DNA of 64,000 nucleotides from Gemmiger formicilis (GCF_024462815.1 NZ_JANGCG010000011.1:37784-101783), one strand, 5' to 3'. Shown: positions 43,119 to 51,861, counted from the stretch's first letter. Translations and numbers: made by a program. Notes: a model not told the origin generated them from the sequence alone.

Positions 43119-43484
43119 TTACATTTTTCCGTTCAGCAGGTCTTTGCAGAGATACGCATAGTCTGGCAGCTGGTTGATATATGGCTCCCAGAGCCGCTTG
43201 ATTTCGGCTAACTCCAGCGGGTCGGCTGCTTCCAGTGCATGATCGTTGCCAGTCATATATAAAACATCCGTAGCAACATCATCCAAACACTTGCCGCAGA
43301 GATCGGCGGCAGATTCTATCCTGATACCGGTATCCACATAGACTGGATTTACGCCAATCGTCAGCCAGACATAGCCCACCTTGTCCGACCAGAGCAATTC
43401 AAAATCAGGGCTTTGCCGCAGATGTTCCGCAAAGACTTCCTTTACTCGCTCAATTTCATGTTTCTCTTTTTCTGTGTAAAGCAT
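43119..43484 (-). CDS. Conserved hypothetical protein at E2 left end
   Basis: A 121-aa acidic protein, MLYTEKEKHEIERVKEVFAE then HLRQSPDFELLWSDKVGYVW. It looks like a small mixed alpha/beta protein with a C-terminal YINQLPDYAYLCKDLL. No family recognised. Start is ATG 43484 or 43490; AAGGAGG fits the first better by distance. It is the last gene before the left end, next to TnpW. Confidence 0.6.
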   Translation of the reverse strand: MLYTEKEKHEIERVKEVFAEHLRQSPDFELLWSDKVGYVWLTIGVNPVYVDTGIRIESAADLCGKCLDDVATDVLYMTGNDHALEAADPLELAEIKRLWEPYINQLPDYAYLCKDLLNGKM

Positions 43485-43561
43485 TTTCATGTCCTCCTTG
43501 ACAAAAATTTTGGTGCGTACCATCATCAGTTTAGCACAAGGCGGCTTAGTTTATCAGTCTG

Positions 43562-43756
43562 TCACATCTGCTGAATTTCATTTTTGAGCATACGCTTGAT
43601 TTTATCGCTCATGGTTTCTGTGCTGGTATTGCTGAAATGGACATGAACCTTGTAGGTCGTCTTGCCGATTTTCTTTACCATCGCTGGCGTGTTTTCCGGC
43701 GCTCTGGCCGCAGCAGCGGCGTCTGCCATCTGCATAGTACGGGGTTCTTTGTTCAT
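43562..43756 (-). CDS. TnpW-like small transposon protein of E2
   Basis: A 64-aa protein with KKIGKTTYKVHVHFSNTSTE then TMSDKIKRMLKNE, closely similar in layout and sequence to the E1 protein at 325. An AGGAG site precedes the ATG. It lies near the left end, as in E1. Confidence 0.77.
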   Translation of the reverse strand: MNKEPRTMQMADAAAAARAPENTPAMVKKIGKTTYKVHVHFSNTSTETMSDKIKRMLKNEIQQM

Positions 43757-43799
43757 AGCGCTCCTTTCTCCGAACGGGTCTGTGCCGCCCGGTAAAAAA

Positions 43800-44663
43800 T
43801 CAATCGTGCTTACTGTTTACAATGTCTTTTGCTGCCTGTCGGGTGACACCGGCATTTTCTTCCCGGAAATTCTTCCCGTCAAAGAGGATCGGCGCACACC
43901 GTTCCAAAATACGGTCATAGATACGGGCGTGGGCCAGATCAGGCGGATTTTTCAGCTCGGACAGTTTCAAGTTTGTTGTGATAATCATGGGTCTTCGGCT
44001 GCGATAGCGGCTGTCGATGACGAAAAACATCTGCTCCATAGCATATTCGGTACTGCGCTCTACACCCAGATCGTCAATGATAAGCAGGTCATATTCGTCA
44101 AAGCTGGCAATAAACTCTGACCTGTCCTCAGAGAACATCCCTGTCAGGCGGTTCAGAATGGTGGGGAAGTTCGTCATCAGCACCGGCACATCCTGGTCAA
44201 GTAGAGCGTTGGCAATACATCCGGCGAAAAAAGACTTGCCGGTTCCCACATCTCCAAACAGTAAAAGCCCGATATTGCTCTTATATGCCTCTTTCCAGTT
44301 CTCCACATAGGCATGAGCCTTGTCCATCAATGGGTTTTGCCTGTTATCATTGGAAAATGTGTAGTCGTACAGATAACGGTCTTGCAGGCCCTGTGCCTTT
44401 CGGCGTTTGATACGCTCCATGCGGCGCTGCCGTTCTTCAGCAGCCTTGCGCTGCTCCTCAGCCTCCCGCTGGCACTGGCAGATGCAGTGCGGCATAAAGT
44501 AGCCGGATTTCCCGAAGCATGGCACAACGGTCTGCCTCTGGCCGCCGCATTTCTTACAGTGAATGAGCCCGTCTGACGGGTCTATATACTCGTCCTCAGC
44601 CAATTCCACACCGGCAGCTGCCTTGTCGATGAATGCCCGGATTTCTGCGGTAATCTCAATCAT
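43800..44663 (-). CDS. IstB/DnaC-like ATP-binding protein of E2
   Basis: A 287-aa protein. Zinc-type Cys pairs HCKKCGG and CICQCQRE are followed by Walker A FGDVGTGKSFFAG and Walker B LLIIDDLGVERS. It is the same family as 33280-34122 in B. It should load the replicative helicase. Its start overlaps the Rep stop by 4 bp (ATGA-type coupling). Confidence 0.88.
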   Translation of the reverse strand: MIEITAEIRAFIDKAAAGVELAEDEYIDPSDGLIHCKKCGGQRQTVVPCFGKSGYFMPHCICQCQREAEEQRKAAEERQRRMERIKRRKAQGLQDRYLYDYTFSNDNRQNPLMDKAHAYVENWKEAYKSNIGLLLFGDVGTGKSFFAGCIANALLDQDVPVLMTNFPTILNRLTGMFSEDRSEFIASFDEYDLLIIDDLGVERSTEYAMEQMFFVIDSRYRSRRPMIITTNLKLSELKNPPDLAHARIYDRILERCAPILFDGKNFREENAGVTRQAAKDIVNSKHD

Positions 44664-45409
44664 ACAGTTTCATCCTCCTTTACGCTGTAATCCCGGTTGC
44701 GTGAGGGTGTGACCGTTTTTTTAGCGTCCTCACCGGCCCAACGCCGGATGGTCGCTGCATGGCTCTGATAACGCTTGCCAGTAGAAGCCATGTACTCGGA
44801 CAGCTTTTCGATGTACTGTTCCCATACAGCAGGAAAGCTGACCTGCAAGTCTGCCAGTTCTTCATCCGTCAGGAAAACATTCTGGTAACGGCCATAGGTG
44901 TGGGAAGGGTGCCCCGTTTCAGGGCGTACCTTCTCTATCTCTCTCTTTATCTCTATCTCTTTCTCTAACTCTATCTCTATCTCTGGTGGACGAATGTCGG
45001 ACAAATGTCCGCCACTTGTCCGGAGCGCAGAAAGAGCCTTATTTTGAAGCCTTGCAGCCCGCTTTCGCTCGGCCTCGGTAGAGGACTGGCCTATTAAAAG
45101 TTCGATGTTGCTCATGTAGAATGTGCCGCTGTCCAGCACTTCCACAAGACCCAGCTTCAAAAAGATCTGCAAGGCTCTCTCCACAGTGCCGATCTGCTGG
45201 CGGGTAATGGTAGCGATCATCTGCGCTGTGTAAGGGATGTCCTCGTCAAGCTGGAGCCGCCCGCCATGTTTCAGCGATTTCAGGTACAGCTTGAGCAGAA
45301 TGTTGGAATACAGCACACCGTCCTGCATACTTTCCAGCAGCACGATGGAATCATCATCAAAATAGTTTTCTTTGAGTTTCAGGTAATAATATTTTCGATT
45401 GTCTGACAT
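44660..45409 (-). CDS. Phage replisome organizer-type replication initiator
   Basis: A 249-aa protein. The N-terminal domain (YYLKLKENYFDDDSIVLLES, MIATITRQQIGTVERALQIF) matches the phage replisome organizer N-terminal family. The C-terminal helical part (FLTDEELADLQVSFPAVWEQ, TIRRWAGEDA) is shared with the Rep of element B. Between them is a low-complexity Glu/Ile stretch coded by a TCTCTA-rich repeat. Pairs with the IstB protein. Confidence 0.82.
   Translation of the reverse strand: MSDNRKYYYLKLKENYFDDDSIVLLESMQDGVLYSNILLKLYLKSLKHGGRLQLDEDIPYTAQMIATITRQQIGTVERALQIFLKLGLVEVLDSGTFYMSNIELLIGQSSTEAERKRAARLQNKALSALRTSGGHLSDIRPPEIEIELEKEIEIKREIEKVRPETGHPSHTYGRYQNVFLTDEELADLQVSFPAVWEQYIEKLSEYMASTGKRYQSHAATIRRWAGEDAKKTVTPSRNRDYSVKEDETV
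44931..44984. repeat. Low-complexity TCTCTA-type tract inside the E2 rep gene
   Basis: About 50 bp made almost only of TCTCTA, TCTCTT and TCTCTC units, coding EIEIELEKEIEIKREIEK on the minus strand. The 6-bp unit keeps the frame when whole units are gained or lost. Confidence 0.75.
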
Positions 45410-45522
45410 AGGGTTCCTCCTTAGGGGTTCTTTTGGGATTCTGTACGCATTTTAAGGCTATTTTAGGGGTCAGAGGATAAATCTATCAGACTGCCTTTGA
45501 CACCCTCAAAAAAAGCCTTGAT

Positions 45523-45921
45523 TTACAAGGGTTTTTCAGCCCCTAAAGCGTGACATTTCTCCCGTTGTTTCCGCTTGCGCTTTGCGGCGTTAATCCGCTT
45601 CATGCGTGCGGCACATTCCGGGCAGTATTTAGCCCGGTTAGAACCGGGGGTAAACAGCGCCCCGCATACGGCGCATTTCTTAGCATTCAGCCGGTGGAAC
45701 AGCGCCGTTTCCAGTTCCTTATCCTGCGGCAATACCGCCGCCCGAAACCACCTGCACAACAGGGAGTAGGAAATGGACTGGACACAGATACATTCCTCCC
45801 CATCGTCCAGGGCGATACAGTTTCCGGCAATGTAGTTGCAGCACTCATGCACCAGTTTCCGCGCTCTGCGGTACTGGCGGTAATCCATGACAGGGATAGG
45901 TTCAGTCTTGTTGTTCTTCAT
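45523..45921 (-). CDS. Cysteine-rich VLP-domain protein of E2
   Basis: A 132-aa protein with MDYRQYRRARKLVHECCNYI, CVQSISYSLLCRWFRAAVLP, CAVCGALFTPGSNRAKYCPE and a basic tail. Same family and gene place (beside Rep) as 34986-35372 in B. Probably zinc- and nucleic-acid-binding. Confidence 0.8.
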   Translation of the reverse strand: MKNNKTEPIPVMDYRQYRRARKLVHECCNYIAGNCIALDDGEECICVQSISYSLLCRWFRAAVLPQDKELETALFHRLNAKKCAVCGALFTPGSNRAKYCPECAARMKRINAAKRKRKQREKCHALGAEKPL

Positions 45922-45989
45922 AAATGATTTCTTTCATAAAGCAGGTAACCTCCTTGAATGAATTTATTGTTAAATATTCGTGCAAAGTA

Positions 45990-46018
45990 TTGTTTTCTTC
46001 GTGCAAATGGCATATACT
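45990..46018 (+). promoter_or_regulatory. Promoter of the toxin-antitoxin operon
   Basis: TTGTTT and TATACT with a 17-bp spacer. TTCGTGCAAA occurs twice (about 45978 and 45998), one copy over the spacer. It is a plausible DinJ operator. Confidence 0.65.
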
Positions 46019-46047
46019 ATAATTGCCAGCAGAAAGGGGTTGATCGT

Positions 46048-46326
46048 ATGGCTGGAAATACCACAAACATCAGTATCCGCATGGACGCAGATTTGAAAGC
46101 GCAGGCGGACGCACTGTTTACGGAACTTGGCATGAACCTGACTACGGCGTTTAACATCTTTGTGCGCCAGTCGCTTCGTGAAGGCGGCATTCCCTTTGAA
46201 GTAAGGCTGGAACAGCCGAACAAAGAAACGGTTGCTGCCATGCTGGAAGCGGAAAGGATTGCAAAAGACCCGTCTGTAAAGGGCTACAATGACCTTGACG
46301 AGTTATTTGCTGACCTGAAAAGATGA
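46048..46326 (+). CDS. dinJ: RelB/DinJ-family antitoxin
   Basis: A 92-aa protein. The ribbon-helix-helix N-terminus NISIRMDADLKAQADALFTE then LGMNLTTAFNIFVRQSLREG is the DinJ signature. The C-terminal acidic part should wrap the toxin. AAAGGGG lies before the ATG at 46048. Its stop overlaps the toxin start by 4 bp. Confidence 0.9.
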   Translation: MAGNTTNISIRMDADLKAQADALFTELGMNLTTAFNIFVRQSLREGGIPFEVRLEQPNKETVAAMLEAERIAKDPSVKGYNDLDELFADLKR

Positions 46327-46613
46327 AAGAAACCAAATATACCGTCAAGTACACGACCAGTTTCAAAAAGGACTACAAACGAGCCATCAAGCGTGGCTTG
46401 AAGATTGAGCTGCTGGAGCAGGTCGTAGCATTGCTGGCAATGGGCGAACCGCTGCCGGATAAGAACCGTGACCATGACCTGTCCGGCGATTGGGCAGGTC
46501 ATCGGGAATGTCATATTCTCCCGGACTGGCTGCTTGTCTATCGCATAGAGGATGATGTTCTGGTGCTGACGCTGGCCCGCACCGGCACACACAGCGACTT
46601 GTTCGGCAAATAA
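46323..46613 (+). CDS. yafQ: YafQ-family mRNA interferase toxin
   Basis: A 96-aa RelE-superfamily protein with YTTSFKKDYKRAIKRGLKIE, DHDLSGDWAGHRECHILPDW and LVLTLARTGTHSDLF. The His and Asp residues of the YafQ active site region are present. It cuts mRNA on the ribosome when free of DinJ. As a plus-strand pair inside E2 it should stabilise the element. Confidence 0.9.
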   Translation: MKETKYTVKYTTSFKKDYKRAIKRGLKIELLEQVVALLAMGEPLPDKNRDHDLSGDWAGHRECHILPDWLLVYRIEDDVLVLTLARTGTHSDLFGK

Positions 46614-46720
46614 ACAGTCTGCCGCCGTATGGGGAAACCTGTACGGCGGTTTTTCTGTATGCAAAAGTATGTCGTGAAACGCGACGCACTTGACAGGGGT
46701 ACGCCAAAACGCGGTAGCCT

Positions 46721-48166
46721 TTACCGCTCCGGCCCACGGTCGTGAGACTTGTCCCTTTCCTGTCGGGACAGCTGCTCGGCGGTTTTGCGGAGCCGTTCCA
46801 CTGCTTTCAACTCCTCCCGCATGGATTTCATGGCAAGCGTGTCCGTCTGCTTTCCGGCGGCCAGCTGGTCGATTTCCCGCTGCCATGCCTTCGGGGTGAT
46901 CCCCTCGCCGCTGTCTTTCAGTTCTTTCAGATACCGGGCTGCTGCATCATACAGGATCAGTTCCCGGCTGTGGCGCTGCTCAAACTGTTCCCGTTTTTCC
47001 GGTTTTACTTTGGCAAGCTGCTTGTGGATGGACTTGTACTGGTTGTACTGTTCCCACATCTCCCCGCGTTCGGTAAGAATGGCGATCCGGCGCTCAGCCT
47101 TGACGATCTTTCCCCGCAGGTCATAGTAACAGCTGTTCATATCAGCGATTTTTTCATGAAGCTGCTGCATAGACTGGATGCCGTTTACCTGCAAAAAGCT
47201 GAATAGTGCAGCGCTTTCCTGCAAAGCCCGGATTTTGCCGGTGCGGGTGCGGGGAGCGTTCAACTGCTGTTGGGCTTCCCACAAGGCGGTCAAGCTGCTT
47301 TGCTGCGTTTGTGGTTTTTCCGCTTCCGCTTTCGACCAGCGATAAAGACGGGTAATGCGAGCTTTGATTTCTTTCAGCAGCTTGTTGTCGGCGACGATCT
47401 GTCGGTTTACTTCCCCCTTGTCGGTGCGGATACCGCGCTTTTCCATTTGGCTGGCAGCTGGCCCCAGATGGACAGAGGGAATTTTATCAATGCCCTGCCG
47501 CTTGTAGCTGCGGTGGTCAATACGCTCCGGTCTACCGGCAGATTCCAGTGCCCGGTTGGTGTAGGCTGCCCACGCTGCCCGCCAAATCTCCACATTTCCT
47601 TTATCGTTCCAGTCGGTCGTATCCTCCCGATGATTTTTCCAGCCGCCTTTCCCATCCGGGATACGCTGTCCATTCTCGTCCAGATCGTATGCCTTGCGGC
47701 ACTTTGCGCCCCACTGTCCATTTTCTTTCAACGGCCGGAGCGTCAGCATGATATGGACATGAGGGTTGCCGGTTCCCTTGTCATGGATAGCAAAGTCGGC
47801 GCACATTCCTTTGTCTACAAAGTTGTCCTTCACATAGGCACGCACAAGGGCAAGCTGTTGTTCGCCGGACAGTTCACGGGGTAAAGCTGCCTCAATCTCG
47901 CGGGCAAGCTGGCTGTCTCTTGCTTTCTCGATTTGCTCCACGCTGTTCCAGAGGATAGAACGGTCTGCAAATTCCGGCGGGGCGTGGGCAGGCAGCATGA
48001 TCTCCGCATGGACAATGCCGCCTTTCCGGGTGTAGTCGTGGATCATTCCGTCCCATTCATTTGTCAGCTTGGTTCCACTGCGGTAAGCAGCTGCGGCAAC
48101 GGCTGAACGGCCTGCGCTGCGCTTGATGATACTGACGGGGATATGACAGAAATCTATGGGGAACAC
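46721..48166 (-). CDS. mobA: MobA/MobL-family relaxase of E2 (MOBQ)
   Basis: About 480 aa. It begins with the conserved FCHIPVSIIKRSAGRSAV then AAAAYRSGTKLTN, and carries the His cluster NPHVHIMLTLR. The C-terminal half is a coiled-coil-rich region. The GTG at 48166 lies within the GGAGGTG ribosome site; an ATA at 48157 sits at the ideal distance, as in E1 and E3. It acts on the oriT at 48321-48350. Confidence 0.88.
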   Translation of the reverse strand: MFPIDFCHIPVSIIKRSAGRSAVAAAAYRSGTKLTNEWDGMIHDYTRKGGIVHAEIMLPAHAPPEFADRSILWNSVEQIEKARDSQLAREIEAALPRELSGEQQLALVRAYVKDNFVDKGMCADFAIHDKGTGNPHVHIMLTLRPLKENGQWGAKCRKAYDLDENGQRIPDGKGGWKNHREDTTDWNDKGNVEIWRAAWAAYTNRALESAGRPERIDHRSYKRQGIDKIPSVHLGPAASQMEKRGIRTDKGEVNRQIVADNKLLKEIKARITRLYRWSKAEAEKPQTQQSSLTALWEAQQQLNAPRTRTGKIRALQESAALFSFLQVNGIQSMQQLHEKIADMNSCYYDLRGKIVKAERRIAILTERGEMWEQYNQYKSIHKQLAKVKPEKREQFEQRHSRELILYDAAARYLKELKDSGEGITPKAWQREIDQLAAGKQTDTLAMKSMREELKAVERLRKTAEQLSRQERDKSHDRGPER

Positions 48167-48320
48167 CTCCTTTCAGTGAGGGGATAACAGGCTCTGTGGA
48201 GCCGGACAAACGCAAAGCGGGTGTTTGGCTGCGCAGAGCACACAAGGGGTTTGGGGAGCGTAGCTTCCCATCGCGGACGAAGTACGCAACGCCCCCGGCA
48301 GGGCGCACAGCACCGGCAAC

Positions 48321-48350
48321 GGTGTATAAGTGCGCCCTTGTAAACAAGGG
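48321..48350. other. oriT: Putative oriT of E2
   Basis: GTGTATAAGTGCGCCCTT with the TAAGTGCGCCCT core, running into CCCTTG / CAAGGG. Same place as in E1, next to the DUF3847 stop. Confidence 0.8.
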
Positions 48351-48352
48351 AC

Positions 48353-48643
48353 TTATGGCATATCCCCGGATTTTGGCAGGTTTGCAGTCAATTCCGCAGC
48401 CCCCGGAAGATAGGACAGGGCAATCAGAAATGCTTTGACCTCTGCGCCGGAAAGGCTGGAAGCCAGCGGGAAAATCCCCTCCAAAATGGCTCCGCGCTCA
48501 ATCAGGCGGCGGGTGCGAACCCTGCGTTCTTCGTTTCGTTGCTTGTTCTCCAAAATCTTCTTGCGGTTTTCAAGCTGCCGGATCTCCTTCAGGACTTCCT
48601 GCCGTTCTTCTTTTGGGGGTTGGGCTGTAATTTTTTCGTTCAT
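48353..48643 (-). CDS. DUF3847 family protein of E2
   Basis: A 96-aa protein with a coiled-coil KEERQEVLKEIRQLENRKKI then RRVRTRRLIERGAILEGIFP. Family member adjacent to oriT, as in the other MOBQ elements of this window. AAGAGGTGC precedes the ATG at 48643. Confidence 0.8.
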   Translation of the reverse strand: MNEKITAQPPKEERQEVLKEIRQLENRKKILENKQRNEERRVRTRRLIERGAILEGIFPLASSLSGAEVKAFLIALSYLPGAAELTANLPKSGDMP

Positions 48644-48671
48644 GTCATGCACCTCTTTTCTTTGGAAACGC

Positions 48672-49133
48672 TTATAGATTGACCGTCCATTTCTGACGCG
48701 CAAAGTACCGGCGCAGCCTCCGCAGTGCAGCGTGGATGGATTTTCCCGCCTGTGATGGTGTGATACCCTCCATTGCGGCAATATCTTTCACTTTCATACC
48801 CAGCATATAGCGGGCGTGGACACGGCGAGCCTGCATAGGCGGCAGGGAAGAAATGGCTTCATACAATCGCCGTATCAGTTCTTCGTATTCGGCTAATTCT
48901 TCTTTTTCTATCAGATGATCCTCCGGCGATGGCTGCGCCCAGCCGATTGCAGCATTTTCGATTCCATCGTTACAATCGAGGGAGTAAAACGCCTTATACC
49001 GGAACATCTTGCGTTCTCTGGCGGCCTCGGCTCTCTTATCCAGAAGAAACGCTTCGACGATCTCATCGGACACCTCCACAAAAATGTCCTCTTTGCAAAA
49101 TGGATAATATTGTTTGAGATTGATGGTCTGCAT
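48672..49133 (-). CDS. Sigma-70-like regulator 1 of E2
   Basis: A 153-aa protein starting MQTINLKQYYPFCKEDIFVE. The C-terminus has LPPMQARRVHARYMLGMKVK then DIAAMEGITPSQAGKSIHAA, a region-4 HTH. Classical region 2 is not recognisable. It follows sigma-like gene 2 with a 10-bp gap and resembles it, so the two probably arose by duplication. Confidence 0.75.
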   Translation of the reverse strand: MQTINLKQYYPFCKEDIFVEVSDEIVEAFLLDKRAEAARERKMFRYKAFYSLDCNDGIENAAIGWAQPSPEDHLIEKEELAEYEELIRRLYEAISSLPPMQARRVHARYMLGMKVKDIAAMEGITPSQAGKSIHAALRRLRRYFARQKWTVNL

Positions 49134-49143
49134 AGGCACGCCC

Positions 49144-49596
49144 TCACTCTGTTTGAAAAAGGTCATCATAGCAGCGGCGCATATTCCGCAGACCCCGACG
49201 GATGGAAACGCTGACCTTGCTGCTGTGGACGCCCTCTCTCCGGGAGATTTCCGGCTGCTTGATACCGGCAATGTAGTAGGCGTGAACACGGCGGGCCTGT
49301 GTCGGAGTGGCATGAGCCAGAGCCACCGGCAGAGCTGCTATCAGGTGCAGGCGGGTGGTCATTTCTTCTCGTTCCAGCAAAATATCTTCCGGCGATCTGC
49401 TGTGTTCCAGTGCGTAATTTTCCAGCCAGCTGTATGCGTCCAGAGAGTAGTAGGCGCGGTGGTAGACTTTCCGACGCTCATAGTTCTCCATCTCCCGCTG
49501 GGCCTGATACATCGCTGCCCATACCTCGTCCGTAACATCCACAAACTCGTCATGCCGGTAGTGGGGATACATCCACCGCAGATTGATTGTTTTCAT
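49144..49596 (-). CDS. Sigma-70-like regulator 2 of E2
   Basis: A 150-aa protein starting MKTINLRWMYPHYRHDEFVD, with a C-terminal TPTQARRVHAYYIAGIKQPE then ISRREGVHSSKVSVSIRRGL HTH. Similar in size and layout to sigma-like gene 1 directly downstream. GGAGG precedes the ATG. Confidence 0.75.
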   Translation of the reverse strand: MKTINLRWMYPHYRHDEFVDVTDEVWAAMYQAQREMENYERRKVYHRAYYSLDAYSWLENYALEHSRSPEDILLEREEMTTRLHLIAALPVALAHATPTQARRVHAYYIAGIKQPEISRREGVHSSKVSVSIRRGLRNMRRCYDDLFQTE

Positions 49597-49699
49597 AGGC
49601 TTACCTCCTGAAAATCGGAGAGGCGGGCAGCTCGTCCGCTGTCCGCCCCTCGCTGAGATAAGGGAAATGATCCCTTTCACTTGGTAGCCAGAAAACAGG

Positions 49700-50113
49700 T
49701 CATTCGTTAAGCCTGCTCTCAAAGAAATTTATAAATTTTTTTCTGACCGCCTCCACACTTTGATACACAGCCACTTTGGAGCAGCCGCACAGCACACCGA
49801 TCTCTGCAAGGCTCAGCCCGTCAAGCGCATAGAGCAGGAACCGGCGGCGCTGGGCCTCGGTACAGGTGTCCAGAACTGCCATCAGCTCATGTAGCGTTTC
49901 CATGCGGCAAAGGTATTCTTCCGGCGTTTCGCCGTAGGCTCCTACACCCTCGGTGGTAATGATGTACTCGTCAAACTCCCGGCCATCCCAATGCCGCCGC
50001 TGTTCATGGAACAGGTTCTCCGTTTTGTGATCTGCCCGATCAAGAAATTCATAGACTTCCAGCGTGACCTCCACGGCCACAGCTTGTCCGTTATAATTGA
50101 TGGTAACTTCCAT
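49700..50113 (-). CDS. Sigma-70-like regulator 3 of E2
   Basis: A 137-aa acidic protein starting MEVTINYNGQAVAVEVTLEV. The C-terminal LDTCTEAQRRRFLLYALDGL then SLAEIGVLCGCSKVAVYQSV is a region-4 HTH. ATG 50113 is preferred (GGAGGA seven bases before); ATG 50128 is possible. With the two genes downstream it forms a set of three regulators of unknown order of action. Confidence 0.72.
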   Translation of the reverse strand: MEVTINYNGQAVAVEVTLEVYEFLDRADHKTENLFHEQRRHWDGREFDEYIITTEGVGAYGETPEEYLCRMETLHELMAVLDTCTEAQRRRFLLYALDGLSLAEIGVLCGCSKVAVYQSVEAVRKKFINFFESRLNE

Positions 50114-50286
50114 CTGTCCTTCCTCCATTCAGACTTTTTTGGGAAAATCTGAATGGGGTGGTGGGGCGCGGCACCGGGGATAAAGTTCGGGCCATGCTGA
50201 CCCGATGTTCCGGCTCCATAGGGACAAAAAAGCGCCCGGACGGCATAAAGCCATACGAGCGTCATGGAATATATTTTGCTGTTTAA

Positions 50287-50388
50287 TTACATGGTATAGT
50301 GCATACTTCTGACCGCATTGCTCCGCTGCTGGGAACAGGCTTTTTTTAGCTGGTGCAGGTCATGGGTACTGTGAAAAAAGGCAAACAT
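50287..50388 (-). CDS. Short ORF with its ribosome site in a hairpin loop
   Basis: A 33-aa frame, MFAFFHSTHDLHQLKKACSQ then QRSNAVRSMHYTM. AGGAGG sits in the loop between CACGGCGGCA and TGCCGCCGTG, a perfect 10-bp stem just before the ATG. The hairpin would hold the start region in a structure. No family recognised. It might be a leader controlling the sigma-like genes downstream. Confidence 0.45.
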   Translation of the reverse strand: MFAFFHSTHDLHQLKKACSQQRSNAVRSMHYTM

Positions 50389-50462
50389 AGACACGGCGGC
50401 ATCCTCCTATGTGCCGCCGTGGATTTACACGGTGTTAGGTCGTCGTTGGTTTAGGATAAACG

Positions 50463-50496
50463 AAAAGAAACGGCGGCTCTGAAATCAAAGCCACCG
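50463..50496 (-). terminator. Terminator after the ABC/lipoprotein operon
   Basis: CGGTGGCT and AGCCGCCG form a stem followed by TTTCTTTTCG on the minus strand, about 70 bp after the lipoprotein stop. Confidence 0.6.
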
Positions 50497-50566
50497 CTTC
50501 ATAGGCGCGTGGAAATGTGTCTGCTTTACGACGGCTTTTTTTCTTTTGCCGTCGTCCGGCAGAATG

Positions 50567-51028
50567 TTACTCCATATTCAATTCAATGCTTCCAGTGAAA
50601 TTTTCACATTCAATGCCGATATAGTTTCCACCTTCAGGGAGTGTAATTGTATCACTATATGTTCCGGTTGTTTCAAGCAAAGTGACTTCTTCATCAGCTC
50701 CAGAAATCCAAAATACTTTTGCAGTTCCATCCGTAACCTCCAGCGCGCAGTCAATAGACAGATCCTTACCCGCTTCACGCTTTATGGAAGTTCCGCCGAA
50801 CAAATACTCTGTATCTGAAAAATCCTCATAGTTGGCTGTATAGCTTCCTGTATAATCATCAATTCCTTTTTCTTTCGTACCTTGTAAGGATGAATTTCCG
50901 GTAAGTGCTATGGAACCAGCAGACTGAACAATATTGTTATACTGATCGAGAACTTCATCTTTTGTACAACCGGAAAGCACAGAAGCGCCCAACAGTATCA
51001 AGCATAATGATAGAACTATTTTCTTCAC
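50567..51028 (-). CDS. Small lipoprotein, possible lantibiotic-immunity lipoprotein
   Basis: About 153 aa with a lipoprotein signal (KKIVLSLCLILLGASVLSGC; lipobox LSGC). The mature part is beta-rich (AKVFWISGADEEVTLLETTG, YIGIECENFTGSIELNME). It is the last gene of an operon with an ATPase and two permeases. LanI-type immunity lipoproteins occupy that place in LanFEG loci, but the sequence does not prove the link. The start is taken as GTG 51028, with AAGGAAGG before it. Confidence 0.7.
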   Translation of the reverse strand: MKKIVLSLCLILLGASVLSGCTKDEVLDQYNNIVQSAGSIALTGNSSLQGTKEKGIDDYTGSYTANYEDFSDTEYLFGGTSIKREAGKDLSIDCALEVTDGTAKVFWISGADEEVTLLETTGTYSDTITLPEGGNYIGIECENFTGSIELNME

Positions 51029-51033
51029 AGGTA

Positions 51034-51849
51034 TCACCTTCCTTTCCTGCGTACAGCACGCTTTCCTTTTCCCTTGGAATTTGCCTGTTTACGGGATTTT
51101 ATTTCTTTTTTGTTACTGGACATCAGTAACAACAGCACCGCCCAGAGAACCATGATGCCAACCCCAATGACTGCCAGCAAAGGATTCGGGGCTGTGGTTG
51201 TTCCGGCATATCCACTCATGTCAAAGCCCACTAAAATCAGCGCAGCAGAAAACGGATAGATGCTGGCAAGGATACCGCCTTTGAAGAACAGCATGCTATA
51301 TCCAAGGAAAAACGCCAGAATGGAACCTCCCAGATATGCCCCTCGGATCTGCCCAAAAATCAAGATCAGCGGCATACAGACCAAATAGGTCGTCAGAGCT
51401 GCCAACACGATCTGTGTACCTCCATGAAAAAACACTTCCACTGTCAGTCCCGATAATCCAACCGTCAATCCAGTAATCAAGGTAACGCCAACGCTGTATA
51501 TTCCCAGCAGGACTGCAAAAATCCCGACCCAAAAGAGCTTAGCTCCCAGCATTTTCGGCATGGAAACAGGAATTGTCATGATGTTTTTCAGCGTATCATG
51601 GGTGGATTCTCTGTCAATCAGCCAGCTGCCAATCATCACCAGTGAAATCGGAAAAAACATCTGCGTATTGCCCCAGACAACATTCTCAAACAGAGTGGAA
51701 AAATCATAGTTTGGATTTCGGTACTCCGCCTCCACAATCAGCTGGCTCCCATATTGCACCAACGGACAGAGTGCAAGCGCCACCAGCCCCACCCAAAGTA
51801 TTTGGCACCGGCGTAGCTTGAGCAATTCTGCTTTTAATAAATTCCACAT
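51034..51849 (-). CDS. ABC transporter permease 2 (LanG/BcrB-like)
   Basis: A 271-aa protein with six predicted membrane segments (for example ILWVGLVALALCPLVQYG, VFFHGGTQIVLAALTTYLVC, AVIGVGIMVLWAVLLLLMSS) and the DRESTHDTLKNIMTIPVSMP loop typical of ABC-2 permeases of lantibiotic immunity transporters. A basic tail follows. The gap to the lipoprotein start is 5 bp. Confidence 0.82.
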   Translation of the reverse strand: MWNLLKAELLKLRRCQILWVGLVALALCPLVQYGSQLIVEAEYRNPNYDFSTLFENVVWGNTQMFFPISLVMIGSWLIDRESTHDTLKNIMTIPVSMPKMLGAKLFWVGIFAVLLGIYSVGVTLITGLTVGLSGLTVEVFFHGGTQIVLAALTTYLVCMPLILIFGQIRGAYLGGSILAFFLGYSMLFFKGGILASIYPFSAALILVGFDMSGYAGTTTAPNPLLAVIGVGIMVLWAVLLLLMSSNKKEIKSRKQANSKGKGKRAVRRKGR

Positions 51850-51861
51850 AATTACACCCCC

